Below are positions 20,441 through 34,500 of a stretch of 64,000 nt of DNA, one piece after another. A model generated the notes under the pieces. It saw nothing but the letters and a program-made list of their open reading frames with translations, was not told where the DNA came from and did not search any database. Source of the DNA: Apis mellifera (lineage: Eukaryota > Arthropoda > Insecta > Hymenoptera > Apidae); NCBI RefSeq assembly GCF_003254395.2, contig NC_037647.1:3574350-3638349 (forward strand), given 5' to 3'. The stretch's first letter is position 1. Every line of letters starts with the position of its first letter. The position numbers and the translations under genes were made by a program.

Positions 20441-21719
20441 TATTTTCTGAAATTAATATTAAATTAGTGGCATGGGAAAGAGATAAAAGAAGAAACAATA
20501 TCTTTTTGATATTTTTCTTCTTCTTTCTATCGTACATTTGTCCTGAAAATATTGTAAAAATTACGAATTATGTATAAATCATGAAAGTGCTTCATAAATT
20601 TCTAATTTTTTCACTTTCTTTTAATTAAAACGTAATTTTATTATGAATTGCTTAACAACAATCACTAACAATCCTATAAAACAGAATAAAAATTTATACA
20701 TACGAAATATAAAATTTTACCACATCAAGAAAGGCGTCCATATTGGAATTTTTCCCGCCTTTCCATCACAGAGCTACCACCATGACGCTACCAATTACAC
20801 CTGCGCAGAAAAAAAATCAAAATTTCTAAATAAATCAATTAAATAAAAAATTAGAAATTAGATTATGTCAATAAAGTATCACAACAATCAAATCAAATAA
20901 AAATTCTCGATATAAGCTATCTTATTAAATTCGACACTCCATTTATACGAAGAATGAGAAATGAACTCAAAATGATTTAATTGTCAAAGAATTATCGATT
21001 CTAATAATTTTGTATAAAATATTGAGCAAAGATGTATTAATTAAATAAAACGCGCACAAATTATAAAAAAGAAAAATAGTATTAAATTATTACGCATTAA
21101 ATAGAACACAAGTCTCGAGAAAATTTCAAACGTCTAATTTCTCACGACGAATCAACGAATGTCACTGCGCTTCGATTTCGCGCATCGAATAACAACATGG
21201 AGAGGGGGATAACGCTCGACAATTCGACAAGCCGAAACATGTTTGGACACGAATCCAATTTCTTGGAAACACAATGTTATAAGGATTGTTTCTAGCCTCG
21301 AGCAAGATATAAACGACCAAAAAAAGTAAACAAACAGAAACGTGAGACGTTACACACAATATATACATATATATATGTACGATCGAAAATATATGCGACA
21401 CTCGAATAATACGAACGAACTATGAAAAATTTATTTTATTTTAATACGACTAAAATAATATGAAATAAAGATCAAGAATTTAATTAAAATTATATTAAAA
21501 ACAGACCAATATACCATTTCAAATTCTCTTTCGAAATATTTCGATATTTCGACGAGACGCTAACGACGCAATAAACGCAAAATGAACAATCGAAGGAAAA
21601 AACGCAAAGAAACACAAAAGACTGATTAATTTCGTTTTCACTACACTGAATGGATTATTTAGAAACTTAAATTAGCAATGATTGATAAATTTCGTAATAA
21701 TAAGAGTAAAATAACTTAC
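20441..21719. other. AT-rich stretch, probable first intron of a minus-strand unit
   Basis: No coding region is supported. A minus-strand acceptor-like TTTTTCTGCGCAG occurs near 20.80 kb, but the block after it stops early in all frames with any length. The stretch begins, in the minus direction, with the strong donor at 21720/21719. Confidence 0.35.
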
Positions 21720-21777
21720 CGAATAATCCCAATTCGGCGACGACACGTCCACTCCACACAATTTTCAACTGTAGACT
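21720..21777 (-). other. putative untranslated first exon, minus strand
   Basis: On the minus strand an initiator-like TCAGTC (A at 21777) begins a block without ATG that ends ATTCG|GTAAGTTAT at 21720, a near-consensus donor. It would be the 5' exon of a transcript running left. The nearest coding exons in that direction and on that strand are those of the coiled-coil gene at 14.1 kb, so it may be that gene's leader or a separate long non-coding RNA. Confidence 0.5.
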
Positions 21778-21860
21778 GACGCCATGCGCAGAACGATGCG
21801 CAGTGTGATGCGCACTGGTTCGTCTCGCGCCAAAAATTAAACAGACGTTCTGATTGGCTG
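21774..21860 (-). promoter_or_regulatory. CpG-rich promoter with three ATGCGCA half-sites
   Basis: ATGCGCA occurs at 21784, 21796 and 21808, exactly 12 bp apart. TGCGCA is the half-site of the NRF-1/Erect wing motif. A reverse CCAAT box (ATTGGCTGG) lies just beyond, near 21852. This is a small GC/CpG island in AT-rich DNA, typical of housekeeping-type, TATA-less promoters. Confidence 0.6.
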
Positions 21861-22258
21861 GCGTATAATGCTTATTTTTCCATTCAAAAACGCGCGAAAA
21901 ATTAAAATATTATGTATGTATATTGTTGGAATCCTGCAAAAATATTAACTTATTAAAAACATAATAATAAGAAAATTATTAATTCAACAAGATAAATTAT
22001 TAAATTAAATAAAACAGATAATTCCATAAAGAAAGATTTTAATATAAAGATTTAAATAAAATTATATTTCGTTTAAATGAAATTTAAATAAAAATAAAAC
22101 ACAAAAGAAAAATTTAATAAAAAAAAATAAATAAATTTATAAAAAGAATGATAGAATAAAAAAAGAAAATAAAAATAATTTAATTTAATATGATTAAAAC
22201 ACATGAATTGAATTTAATTTTAAAATAAATAAAATTAAGAGATCAAATTAAGAAAATA

Positions 22259-25200
22259 TAAGAAAACAAAATATAAAAATATAAAAATCAACAAAATAGA
22301 AAAAAACTAAAACACAAAAGGATATTTAACATAATAATTTGAAAGATTGAAACCTAAGTAAGATATTTTATATTAAGATGAACAAAATTTGAACAGAATT
22401 CAAATATCAAGGAGGCATGATATAAAGATAAACAAATTTAAATAACATAAATAATATTTAATACATTTATTTACTGATTGAATTGGAAAATTAAATATAA
22501 AAATAAAAAAATTTAACATTGACAATTTGCTAAATTTACTTGTTTTCTTTAAATGTTTTCTTTGATTTATATAATATGTTAAATCTGTTAAATCTTTCTC
22601 CTATGTTTCAGTTCTTTTTGAGTTTTTTAACATTGAGATTAAAGATATTTCTTCTATCTTTCAAACTTATGTTATTTTATAAATATTTAACTCTTATATT
22701 ATATTCACTTTTTATGTTTTATTCATTATTTATATATAACAATGTTGAATTCCTTTTTTCATATGTTGCAGCTTTATTACATTTAATTAATTAAATTAGT
22801 TATGTTGCAACAAAAAAGTATAAAATGTTGCAATATATATATATAACTATTGAACAAACATAAAAACACAAAAAGAGAAAATAACATAAAGGTTAACTTC
22901 TATAAAATAATAAAGTATTGAAACATAAGATAAAAATTTAATCTCAAAGTTGAAAAAAATCTAAATCTAATAATCTAAAAAAGAACAAAGAAACAATTTA
23001 ACTTTAATCAATTGAATTTGAAATATATTTATAACAAGAAATTTAACAACATAACACAAATTTGCTAATCTAGTTGTTTTGTTTAAATATCTCTCATGAT
23101 TTAGTTTTACTAATATTAGATTTTATATTTTTATTATTTCTGTTAGATCCTTGTTTTATATTATATTTACTTCAGATTTTTTTAACTTTAAGATTAAATT
23201 TTTCTCCTATCTTTCAATTTTATTTCACTTACAATATATCCTCTTTTTTTTTTATTAATTTTGTATTATATAACCATGTTGAAAATTTATTTTTTTAAAT
23301 GTGACATATTTGCTAGATTCAATCAATTTATTATGCAATTTATATGTTGCAACATATAAAGAAGAATAAAATGTTGAGAAGAGAATGTATCAGAAAGGTT
23401 AACTATTACAAAATAAAAATAAATTGAAACTTAAGAAAAGAATTTAATCTCAAACTTAAAAAAAAAATCTAAATGATCAAAAAATGAATTTAACATAAAT
23501 TAATTGTTACTTGTCAATTGAATTAGGAAAGATTAGACTAAAAAGAGAATTTATCATTCCAAATTTGTTGAATTTAAATTCTTTTATGTAAATGTTTTCC
23601 CTGATTTAGACAATATTTCTGCTAAATCCTTCTTTTATGTTATCCCTTCTTTCTGATTATTAAATTTTCTGATTAAATTCTTATCTTATCTTTCAGATCT
23701 TTTGTTTTTCACTTTACAATACTTAAGTTTTATATTCTCTTTTTATGTCATTATTTAGTCATTGTCTTTTTATGTCATTTTAGTCATTATTTGTGATAAT
23801 GTCATAATGTTAAATTTGTTTTTTTATATGCTGCAGCTTTATTACATTCAATTAATTAATTAGTTATGTTGCAACATATAAAAAAGAACAAAATGTTGCA
23901 ATATATGAATAATGAACAAACATAAGAACATAAGAAGAGAATGTAACAAAAAGGTTAACTATTACAAAATAAAAACGAATTGAAACTTAAGAAAAGAATT
24001 TAATCTGAAACTTTAAAAAAAAATCTAAGTCTTCAAAGATCCAAAAATGAATTTAACATAAATTAATTGTTAATTGACAATTGAATTTGGAAAAATTAAA
24101 TTAAAAAGGAAATTTAAATTCTTTTATGTAAATGTTTTCCCTGATTTAGACAATATTTCTGCTAAATCCTCCTTTTATGTTGTCCCTTCTTCCTAATTTT
24201 CTAATTTTTTTAATTTTCAGATTAAATTCTTATCTTATCTTTCAGATCTTTTGTTTTCCACTTTACAACACTTAAGTTTTATATTCTCTTTCTATGTTTT
24301 AGTCATTATTTATGATAATATCATAATGTTAAATTTGTTTTTTTATATGCTGCAGCTTTATTACATTCAATTAATTAATTAGTTATGTTGCAACATATAA
24401 AAAAGAACAAAATGTTGCAATATATGAGTAATGAACAAATATAAGAACATAAGAAGAGAATGTAACAAAAAGGTTAACTATTACAAAAAAAAATGATTTG
24501 AAACTTAAGAAAAGAAAAGAATTTAATCTCAAACTTAAAAAAGAATCTAAACCTAAAAATCTAAATGAACAAAGAAAATCTCAATGTAAGTTAAATTTAA
24601 AAAAAATTTACATAGAAAAATATTAACATTTTAATTTGTTAATTTAGATGTTTTATTTAAATGTTTTCTTGACTTGTATAATATTTCTGTTTAATTTTTT
24701 TTTTATGTTATATTTCTTTCAGATTTTTTAACTTTTGAGATTAAATTCTTCTCTTATCTTTCAATTTTATTTCATTTATAGTATATCCTCTTTTTTTTAT
24801 TAATTTTGTATTATATAACTATATTGAAAATTTCTTTTATTTATATGTTGCACATTTGTAATTCAATTAATTTATTATGCAATTTATATGTTGCAATATA
24901 AAAAAAAGATAAAGATTAAATATTGCAATATATAAATAATGAACAAATATAAGAACATAAGAATAGAATGTATCTAAAAAATTAACTATTATAAAATAAA
25001 AATGAATTGAAACTTAAGAAAAGAATTTAACCTCAAACTTAAAAAAAAATCTAAATTTTCAAAGATCCAAAAATGAATTTAACATAAATTAATTGTTAAT
25101 TGTCAATTGAATTTGGAAAAAGATTAAAAAGAAAATTTAAATTCTTTTATATAAATGTTTTCCCTGATTAGACAATATTTCTGCTAAATCCTCCTTTTAT

Positions 25201-25290
25201 GTTGTCCCTTCTTCCTAATTTCTAATTTTTTTAATTTTCAGATTAAATTCTTATCTTATCTTTCAGATCTTTTGTTTTTCACTTTACAAA
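22259..25290 (+). repeat. tandem array of ~0.52-kb AT-rich units
   Basis: Unit landmarks (TATGTTGCAA...AAAATGTTGCAATATA) begin at 22801, 23343, 23865, 24384 and 24897, giving periods of 542, 522, 519 and 513 bp; partial units flank these on both sides. Each unit also repeats AGGTTAACTATTA, the TTTTCCCTGATTTAGACAATATT region and the CTTATCTTATCTTTCAGATC region. Two types exist at the junction: one with CTGCAGCTTTATTACATT before the landmark (22801, 23865, 24384), the other with AATTTATTATGCAATTTA (23343, 24897). The open frames inside are by-products of composition. Confidence 0.85.
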
Positions 25291-28200
25291 CCTAAGTTTA
25301 TATCTCTTATCCCGTTCTTCTCTAGACTTTGTCTCGATCAATTTCCGCGGGTTGCCCCAAAGAAAATTCTTGTCGGTACTAAACGAACTGGTTAAAAAAA
25401 AGAGAGATGAGGGGGGTTCGGACAAAGGAACCAGAGCACTCGATCAAAAGTGAAAAAAAAACAAAGGCCGGTGACGTGTGTGTCACATGAGACGCCGAAA
25501 CCAGCCCACATTGGCCACTTCTTTCACCTGTCCATCATTCGTTACTGCCCTCTAAAGAGGACGTCTCCACCGCTGAAAGAGGACATTTGCGTTTCCGTGC
25601 TCGTACCAGTCATTGTGCGCTTTTATCGGCCGTTTCGCGTTCTACCGGGGATTTCGTGTGCTCCTCGTGGGGAATACTTGAAAAGGGAGCCTACCATCGT
25701 AATTGACTGCTTTATTCCGGATTCCAGACCCGAGCTACGATGCGTAATCGCGCGATAGTCGTAGTTCAATATTTCGAATCGAAAACGAACGAGGTAAATG
25801 CCTTGCCCTAATACGAATCGATGTTACGAATATATTGGGCGATTTGACAAGAGATAATAAATAGAAAATAAAGATTCGATAGTGGAAAAATTTCAATTTA
25901 TTATGAACAATTATGTTAATTATGAACAAAATTATGATCTTTTTAACATCTTTCAAAGATTTTACAATGTAAAAGTTGATGAGAAAAAAGAAATAAATTA
26001 AAAAGAAATAATTATTCTTCAATGAAAAAGATTCAAGAGATCCATCACTCAAAAATTACCACCATTATAAAAGGATTACACGTTCAAGTCACCTGGATTT
26101 CCTTTTAATTTATCGAACGATCGATGAAACTCTGCTAATATTCGAGTAGATAAAATGAAGTAGATAAAACAACGAATACAAACAGTGAAGCAATTCTTAT
26201 CAAGAATGAAGAGGAAGAAGGAAGATTTCACGTAGAAACGAATACTTGCACACTCTTCGCCTCTCCTTCTCGAGTTAATTTGTCTTTCGTCTCTGCAAAG
26301 ACGTATGTCCCCCCCTCCAAGGAGGGTATGAAAAGGTTTCGCTACGTAGGTACACGCTGCATTACCCCCATTCGTATCGGTAACGAGGCCTCCACCTACG
26401 GCGCTGGATTTCGTTGGAGTACCAGGTGTATTCGTGTAGACGTACGCGGTATTGCCAGAACACCCCGTATATAGGGAGGGCGTATTTGTTTTACTGCCTG
26501 GCTGCCGGCATTGGTTGAGAACGTGCTCCGCATTCTTGAAATCGTGCCACCCTTGTTATGGCATAGACTCTACACCACCATCACCCTCCCTCCCTCTGCA
26601 CATCCCGCTGCCTCTCTTCTTTCCTCGGCGCTAGAATCACCAGGATCGACAGAAGGATCGTCATCCACCCTTCCATCCTTATCCCGGTCGTAAAAATTCT
26701 TGAGTTCTGTAATGGTCACGCGACAAGGAGAGTAAAGATGTTCCCTCGATTTCGAACAAACTTGACGGATCTCGAAACGATAGGAAAAGATCATTTGATT
26801 CTTTTTGGAATTAATTACAAGAATTCTCTAATTTGAAGATGATGTATATCGAGAGAGATGTAAAAATCTTAAAGAGAGGAGAGAAGGAGAGAGGGATAGA
26901 ACGAAAGAAGGACACGAAAGAAGAGTCCAGCACTCTGTCGATCCTAATTTACGGCCAGGATTTCAGGCATTTATGTCTTTCCGATAAGGTCGTTCACGCA
27001 GATGCTGCGCCTGCACCGATGGATGGATATTCTTCTTATTCTTTTGTTGCATTTTCTTCTTCTTTTTCTGCAGGCTTTTTCTTCCGATTCTCGCGCGATG
27101 GCTGACTATAACGAAGTCCGTGGCTCGTGGGTTGATCTTTCTTGAAGCATAAAACGAAACTTTAACTCCAGTGAATTCGATGAGTAGAAACATGTCTATA
27201 AAAATAATATACGTCTCGAAGGTATGGAATTTATTTGATAAATATTACGATCGCATAGTAGGATAATAGAATTATCTATTATCCTGAAATTTCTCTTGCA
27301 AAAATTATTCCTAACTACTATCTTTAAAGATAGATATTTAAAAATAGAAACGAAATAATGAAAAGATTCATTGGATATTGAAAAATATTCTCTTGTTTCT
27401 TTTCATTATGTAAAAGCAGTGTCCCTTCATTTTCGAGGAGTCAATTTTGAACGGAGAGAATTGCATAATCGTTTAAAAATAACGATCGTTATATTTCTAT
27501 AGAAAAATTAAACAAATAAGAAGATAGTTTATATTATATATTAGATAGCGTATAATTTTTCTTTCAATCGGAATATTGAAAAAATCGATTACTTTTTTTT
27601 TTTTTTGTTAACATAACTATCGCGTGATAGAATCGAAAATGTAATAAATTTTATTCCGATTTCCCGTCGATCAGTCAGCATCCGCGGTAATATTTGTTTA
27701 AGAGACAGACGACCGGAGATTCGATAAAATTGGAAATTTCGGCTTTTTTCCGTCCATCTAGAAGGGTGTTAAATTCCCTGTGAGATTCGATTGGTTGACG
27801 GTCCGTGGCGGGAGCAGATTTCCTGTCCGGAAGAGACAGTAAGATGGGTTTGTCCATGGTTTTCCATTGCACCATCACCTTTTCTCTTTCCTTCCATTTC
27901 GTTTCGTTTAAATAATTTTTTATTAATTATTTTTTTCAAAACCATATTACATCAATTTTCGAATTTTTTGAAAAATATTTTTACGAATGTATAAAATTAA
28001 TAAGATATTTAAAAAAAGAAAAAAGGAAACGAAATTGAATTTTCAATCCTCTCAATTAAGCGTAGAATTTTAACTCGAACAATTGAGATCACATTGAATT
28101 ATTCTTTCTATCATTTCCCATGAATCAATCCGGTTTACTGTACGAACTATCGTCTCAACAAGGATGAAAGCGTCACGGCAGCACTTTGTGTGCCGAAGAA

Positions 28201-31200
28201 CTGCGACTTCCAAGGGAGAAAGTATCGATATAGCTACTCTTCTTACTTTTGGCCACTATCCTCGGAAGTCGACAAGGGGGGATAGGATGGCCAGAATTTA
28301 TAGCGTCTTTTGCGATCCCGGCGGGTAGGGATGAGGCGGCCACCCCTCAGACTCAATGTTTTCTGCTAGGGAAAGTCGGAAGTCGAGTCGAACCCTGGCC
28401 AGGACTAGCCGTATCCCATACGTCTTGCTAACAGACCGGATAGGTTTCGTCTCGTTTCTCGTTCGAACAAAAAATCCTTTAAAATTAACCGACAGATCTG
28501 TCACAATTTTCCTCGCGTATCCGAGCAAATTGTATTCCAATGGATTTTTTAACCCGGATTTCCTTTCTTAATTCGTCCGATACGGGAACGCAAACGATTT
28601 TCAAACGAATACCGATATGGACAATACGTGAACGTTATCGGGTAGATTTAGTTGGACGACCGGGTCCCTCCATTTTCCGAATGGACTTCTGACCCAACCA
28701 TCCCACGGCTCACGGGGATGCTTTTTATTAGACTCCGCCAGGATCACCCGGTATACTCGTGTGAATGTGTGCCCGTATACGCGATGGCAGTAGCCATGTT
28801 AGGGGTGGAGGGACAGCCCCATTCGCCAAATTAACTGCGTTAGATCGGGACCCCGGAATTCTTTACGCTTTCCTCGACCTACGACCGGCCATTTTACGCT
28901 GTATTTTTCTACGTAAACTGCTCGTCCCTTTTGGCCACCCTTTTTACTCCCGTCCAACGGTTCCGGGCTCCTTTTAGCTTCTCGTTTCCAACGCTTGATT
29001 AATCCTTGGAGAATTTTATTACGAATTTTATCGTATATTATTTAATACGATACGTTTAAATTATGTATATATGGGAAATTATTTTTCGATGTGTAATCAA
29101 ATCTATCGCATAGAAAGTTAAAAGAAACGGTAATCCGTCTATTTTCAAAATTTTATTCGTTATATTTTATTATAATAATTCGTGGAATAATTCGTTAAAG
29201 AAATAACGGAGTGAAAAGAGAAAGGAAACGCGTGAATAAGGGATGAAATCCTCGAGAACGAGGCGAAAAAATGTTTGCGTTCATCTCTCGACTCGTTTAA
29301 CTTTAATTATTTCGTTACACGGCGGTCTGGTTTCGCGTTTCCGGCCTCGAGACTTCGCCGTGAACTTTTTCGAAGGCGGTGAAAGTGCATAATGCGAGAA
29401 ACTTAAGTAACGATTTCACTAGGAAACTTCCACGCGACGAGACTTTAAAGGCGAACGTCCAAGACGGCTCTCGGCACCGGCTTAATCGAATCGCTAATGT
29501 TTGCAAAATCTTTGTTCGAGACGTTTTAAAGAGAAGGAGACGAGAACTGGCCAAGGTTCGATCGAGGTTGATAAAAGCTTGATAAATCTGGGGTCCTTTA
29601 ATCCATTTCCAAATAACAGAACACTAAATGAAAAATATGTGTTCTATTTCACGTCTAAAAATCGTAAAACAATTTTTTAATATTACCAATCGATAAGATA
29701 CAGTGCAAAATCTTCATTTTCTTTTTAAATTTTCCAATTAATTCGACTTTATATTTTATTACAAAGTTGGAACTTCTACCAACATCTATATCTTTATCGG
29801 GGAGACAGAACGATTCCAAATTCAAGAACGATATCTCAATTTCTTCTCTTTCCCCTCCGGTCACGATCAATTATATAAGACACCCTCCCCCCCGGAAAGA
29901 CGGATGAAATTGTTTGACGATTCCACGAAGCTCTCCGACTCGTCGAGATATCTTGCTACCCCGTGTGTAATCCTAAGTGGCCGAAAATCCCTATCAATCG
30001 GCGGAAATCGGCCAGTTCCCCTATTTCCCTCCCCTCTTTCTATACCCTGCTCGTTAAATCCATCGCCGATGGCCGATGGTCCTCTTCGCCTTGGCGTGGA
30101 ACGTATCCTCCATTCGATCACGGATAACTTTCTGAATAGGTGATCACGTAAAACTGATTTAGCAATTTGCCCATTCCGTAGTGGCGCGATCTTAGTTCAA
30201 ATTGAGTATAGTCCAAGTCTTACTCGGGTGAACCACTACTAATCCAATTCCAGAGATCTCAAGACGTTCTGGCCGTGGGTGGGCGGGTGGTGGACGAAAG
30301 AGAAAGAGACGTGGGGGAGGGGGTGTAGGCGATGTATAGACAGAGGGTGAAACGAGTGAGAGAAAGGGGAGGGAAAGCGTGGGAGGGAGAGGAAGGGAGG
30401 GACTGAGGTGGGGGTGGCCGAGGAGAGTTCCCGGGCGAAGATATAATATCGCCTATGCAAATAGCCTTTGGACTTAGACCGGCTGAATATACTTTGGCAT
30501 TAGTGGCTCGAGTTAGACCGTGTCGTATTTTCCGTGGACCGTGTTATAGGGAAAAGGAAAGGAGGAAAAAAATTCTGTCATCGGAACGTGTTTCGTTAAG
30601 CCGTTGTTCGACAAAGTCCTTCTTGGACCCTTGTAGACAAGTCGTTTCAAGCGAAAGTTTGCTCGAGAACGGCTACTCGGAACTCTCGTTACTCTCGTTG
30701 CCTCTTTCTGTCCTTCTTTCTTCTTTGGAAATCGTTGAAAGTAATCTTTTGTATAAATATTATTTCTCGAAAATTTTCTTTAATCCTTTTTTTAATTTTA
30801 CATTATTTTTCTTTTAATTATTTTTTTAATATTCTGTTTAGTTTTGTTGGAATTTAATTAATTATCAGTCGACTGGTATATCATGTATACCATACATATG
30901 TAGATATATAAAGAATATTAAAAATTGGCGATTTTTTAGAAATAATAATTTAATGTAAATATTTTATTCGGATTCAAGGAGAAAAATCAGAAAAAGAAAT
31001 TCAATATTTTTATAAAAAAAAAAGAAAATTTTCCCGGATTAAAAAATATATTTAACTCGAACTTCTCAACTCTCAATCGGAGAGGGAAAGGGGGAAAAAA
31101 AGCTAGAAAATCATCTCTAATATCCGTGGAATCGTATCACGCGTACAAAGACGTTTTCCTGTATATACGATCGTCTAAAATAACATAACAGAGCGTCCAC

Positions 31201-31228
31201 CATACCACGAGAGGTACGAACGTAACCG
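25291..31228. other. gene-poor, GC-richer DNA
   Basis: Composition changes abruptly here, with many CpGs and alternating AT-rich and GC-rich patches. No conserved protein was found on either strand; the frames present are short and overlap on both strands. A strong acceptor (TTCTTTTTCTGCAG) at 27.07 kb leads into a short frame, MADYNEVRG..., which stops after 15 codons. A POU octamer ATGCAAAT lies at 30455-30462, next to a G-rich, purine tract at 30275-30420. Confidence 0.4.
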
Positions 31229-31590
31229 ATGAAGCGAAAAGGGGTGCGAAAGGGGAGAGTCGGGGCGGCTGTAAAACCCCGGAGGGAGAAGGCAGGGGTT
31301 AGGGGCGGGGGGACAACATTAGGCAGGCTTTCGAGACGAGACGAGGGTAGGACGTTTGAGGTCAGTTCGGGGCGGTTTTTTCAACCCCCGGAGCGAGTCG
31401 CTCAATACCAAGCCGCCCCTCGACTGACCAATGGTCGGCCTCCGGCCCCCACCATCCCAACTAGCTGACCAGCAACCCGATTGGACGAAAACTTCCCGAG
31501 GGATACTCTATCCGGCAAGGATACTCACGGCCCGAATCCTCGAGACCCGCTAACTAACCGGAGAGGAGAGATTATGTACCGGGTGGCGCG
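31229..31590. promoter_or_regulatory. GC-rich, promoter-like island
   Basis: Dense G/C runs (GGGGCGG and its complement CCGCCCC facing each other near 31370 and 31412) and a CCAAT box, ACCAATGGTC, near 31427-31436 stand out from the surrounding DNA. There is no TATA box or supported coding exon, so the direction of any transcription is unknown. Confidence 0.3.
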
Positions 31591-34500
31591 TTCGATATCG
31601 GTTCGTACCTGGATGTTCATATATACGTGTATATATTCTCGTGATCGTGGAATTCGAGAGAGGGCAATCTCGAATCTGGCGGGGAAATCTCTGATCAGGG
31701 ATTACAATGAATTTGCAACTTTGAATTCCGTACTGATTATTCGATCGATCATCCCTTGTATGGAGTTGTATTCGAAATAGGTTGGAACCGATGTTGTAAT
31801 TGATTTTAGGGAAAATATTAAGGATTGGAATCTTGGAATTATTTTATTTATTGTAGATAGGTAGATAGATACTGTAGAATAGTTGGTAAAATAAAATCGT
31901 GTTTAATTTTAAGGAAAAAATATTGGGAGGATTGAGAGTCTAGGTTTTGAAATTATTTTTATTCGTCATTTAATGTAATTGTTAAATTTTAATCTATCTT
32001 CTGCTTTATCATCTCAACATCTTTTCAATTAATATTCGATACTCCTATTTTATTATTATTAACAAATGTTTATGTAATTCTTTCATTACATTTCTAAAAC
32101 TGCTGTGACGCAAACTTGGTAAAACGCCAATAACCCAGTTACTAAAAATCCTATCTTCACGGAGTTAAGAGGGTTCCCAAAGTTCAAAGAGGAAGAGGAT
32201 TTCCATGACAAAAAAAAGTTAATATACCACGCGACAGGATCTTCCTCCCCAGGAAAGCCATGATATTTCCTATCGCGTCACCCGCTAGACACGTCGAGAT
32301 GAGTACGGGTGTTGCAAGGTGGGCGTCGATGTGGTCGTCGTGCGTGTCGGAATGTTTACGAATGTTATCAGCATAATAGTGGGACACCCTATATCCGTCC
32401 AGCGACACAGGTCTGTCCCGCTAGTTTGCTCGAGATGATATCGGCCGCCTCTCCTTTTCGTTAGATTCCGGTGTGCCTCTAAAGCAGATGGGCGTTGAAA
32501 CTCTGCCAAAATTCAGATCAACCTCGCTGACTTAAAGACACCTTAAAGTTTCGGTGGTTGGTGCAAATGGAGTGGGGTTAAAGAGAGGGGGAGAGGAGAG
32601 GGTACGCGCGGAAATTTCAACCCGATCGCCGCGCTTCTACGATGGAAATGATGTCGCGAGTTAATTTGGATCGATTTCCGCTGGCCCGCGTCTTCCTCTT
32701 TGAACTTCCGGCCGAGCGGCTGTTTATCGGTATATTGGAAATTTCTCGCGCGGATGCATTCGTTACGTTGTGAACGACACGTTTGTAAGAGGGTTTTTCG
32801 ACACGCGTGGACGAATTTCAATCCAAAATTGTAGGCCATTTCAAGAGACGTGAAAGTATGAAAATGATATCTGGAACTTGAGCAGAGATATTAAAGGAAA
32901 GTAAAATTCTCAAGAGAATTAATAGGATAAATCACAATAAAAATCCAAAGATACGTTTTTGTTTGAATCCATAATAAGTATAATTTTCGTGTGAAAAAGA
33001 TTCAGGACGCATATTGTAACGATACAAATAAGATCAATTAATTCACGTTTGGCGAGTGAGTTTCTAAAAGCACTGTGCTTTCAAAATTTTTCAAAAAAAA
33101 TTGATCAATGCGTATTACGAATATATCAATCTTTTCTCCACAATTCATATCCACGAAACATAGTCGCGCAATCTCCTTCACACGCGCGACAGGTATTTCT
33201 TCAGCAAGGTATATTCTTTTTTTTTTTCTTTTTTTTTTTCTCTCTCTCCCTTCTTCTTCGCTTTCGTCGGTCTTTACTCGTTCTCCGGTGCAGACAGGAC
33301 CGGCTGGGACGGGGCTCGAGCCCACGGGACTGGGATCAAAGGAAGAATTATCAGGGTTCCGAGCGCGGTCCGGGATTTGGTCCCGCAGGAGACTTACCAC
33401 ATGTAAATAAGGACAGAGCTTCTGTAGCTCGCTCCTACCCTGCGTAAATAACATTTTTCCGATACCGACTAGGGAATAACCCTCCCCGCCGGAAACCCCG
33501 TACTCGCGTATTCCGCGCTGATCTTTCGTCGTTTCACTCGTTTCATCCCTCTCCCGCCCCCCCCCCCCCTCTCTCCTCCGTATCGATTTCGGAGAAAAAT
33601 CGAACGAGCTTTGTCGAAATATGGAAACAATAGAAGGATTCGTAAGTTTCGAAAGAAATCTTGTACAATTTCAATTATTACGAAGTCTCTTAGTTTCGTG
33701 ATTAGATTTTCTGAAGAAATTATTGAAGATCGAGCATTATAAATATTAGTTCTTTTCAAATTATTCATTGAAATGAAGAATGTATTGGATCGATAACCGA
33801 TGGATGAATGGTATAGTCGATTGTTTAGGCGTGATGATTTATCGTTGTCTTCTTCCGCGGCGAGATTATTACCTATTCGTAGATTAGACTGTCTTTCAGG
33901 GTATTAATATTTTCGCGGTTGATGACTCGGTATTATGTCTCCTCGCAAGCTAAAGATAGAAGCCTTTGTCGTGATACTTTGCTGGGGAGACAGAGCACGG
34001 AGATAAAGGCCATTCAACGACGCTTGTTTTTCACTCTTTTTCCTTAAATATTGGACCTCGAGCGGTATACACTGATAAATAGGAACAGTCGAGATTGTTC
34101 GTCTTTTTTCCTATTTCCTATTTTTTTTTTTTTTTTTCGTCCAACATGTGGTTCATAAAGGGTTGAAAGCGGTATTGTGACGTTTGCGAAGTATTGATTT
34201 CGAGTGGTTTTCGGAGCAGCTTAGGTGAAACGATTAACCAGCTCGCTATGCGATTATTTTATATTAAATTATAGGTAAACAAAAATGGCTTAATAATGAA
34301 GACAATGAAATTAATTGTTGCGATATTTAACAGATCAATGAAAATAGATTTTTGTAGGTATATATCAGTGGAATAGTTAAAATTTTTCTCAGAGAAGAAT
34401 GATTTCCTTCCTATATTTTTTTCAATTCAATCGTCAAAATTATCTTCTGTTTTATAAATTGAAAAAGGGATTTCCTTTTGAGCTCGTTTCCATAGATATA

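Noticed and set aside
22540..23298. Hydrophobic Phe/Leu-rich frames in the tandem array
   Set aside because: They arise from AT-rich repeat units and are not preserved between copies.
22259..25290. Identity with the ~547-bp AvaI centromeric satellite of honeybee
   Set aside because: Period is similar but the units are extremely AT-rich, lack AvaI sites and drift in length; no basis for the match without comparison.
25450..25758. 102-codon plus-strand frame
   Set aside because: Starts from GTG; no domain or splice signal supports it.
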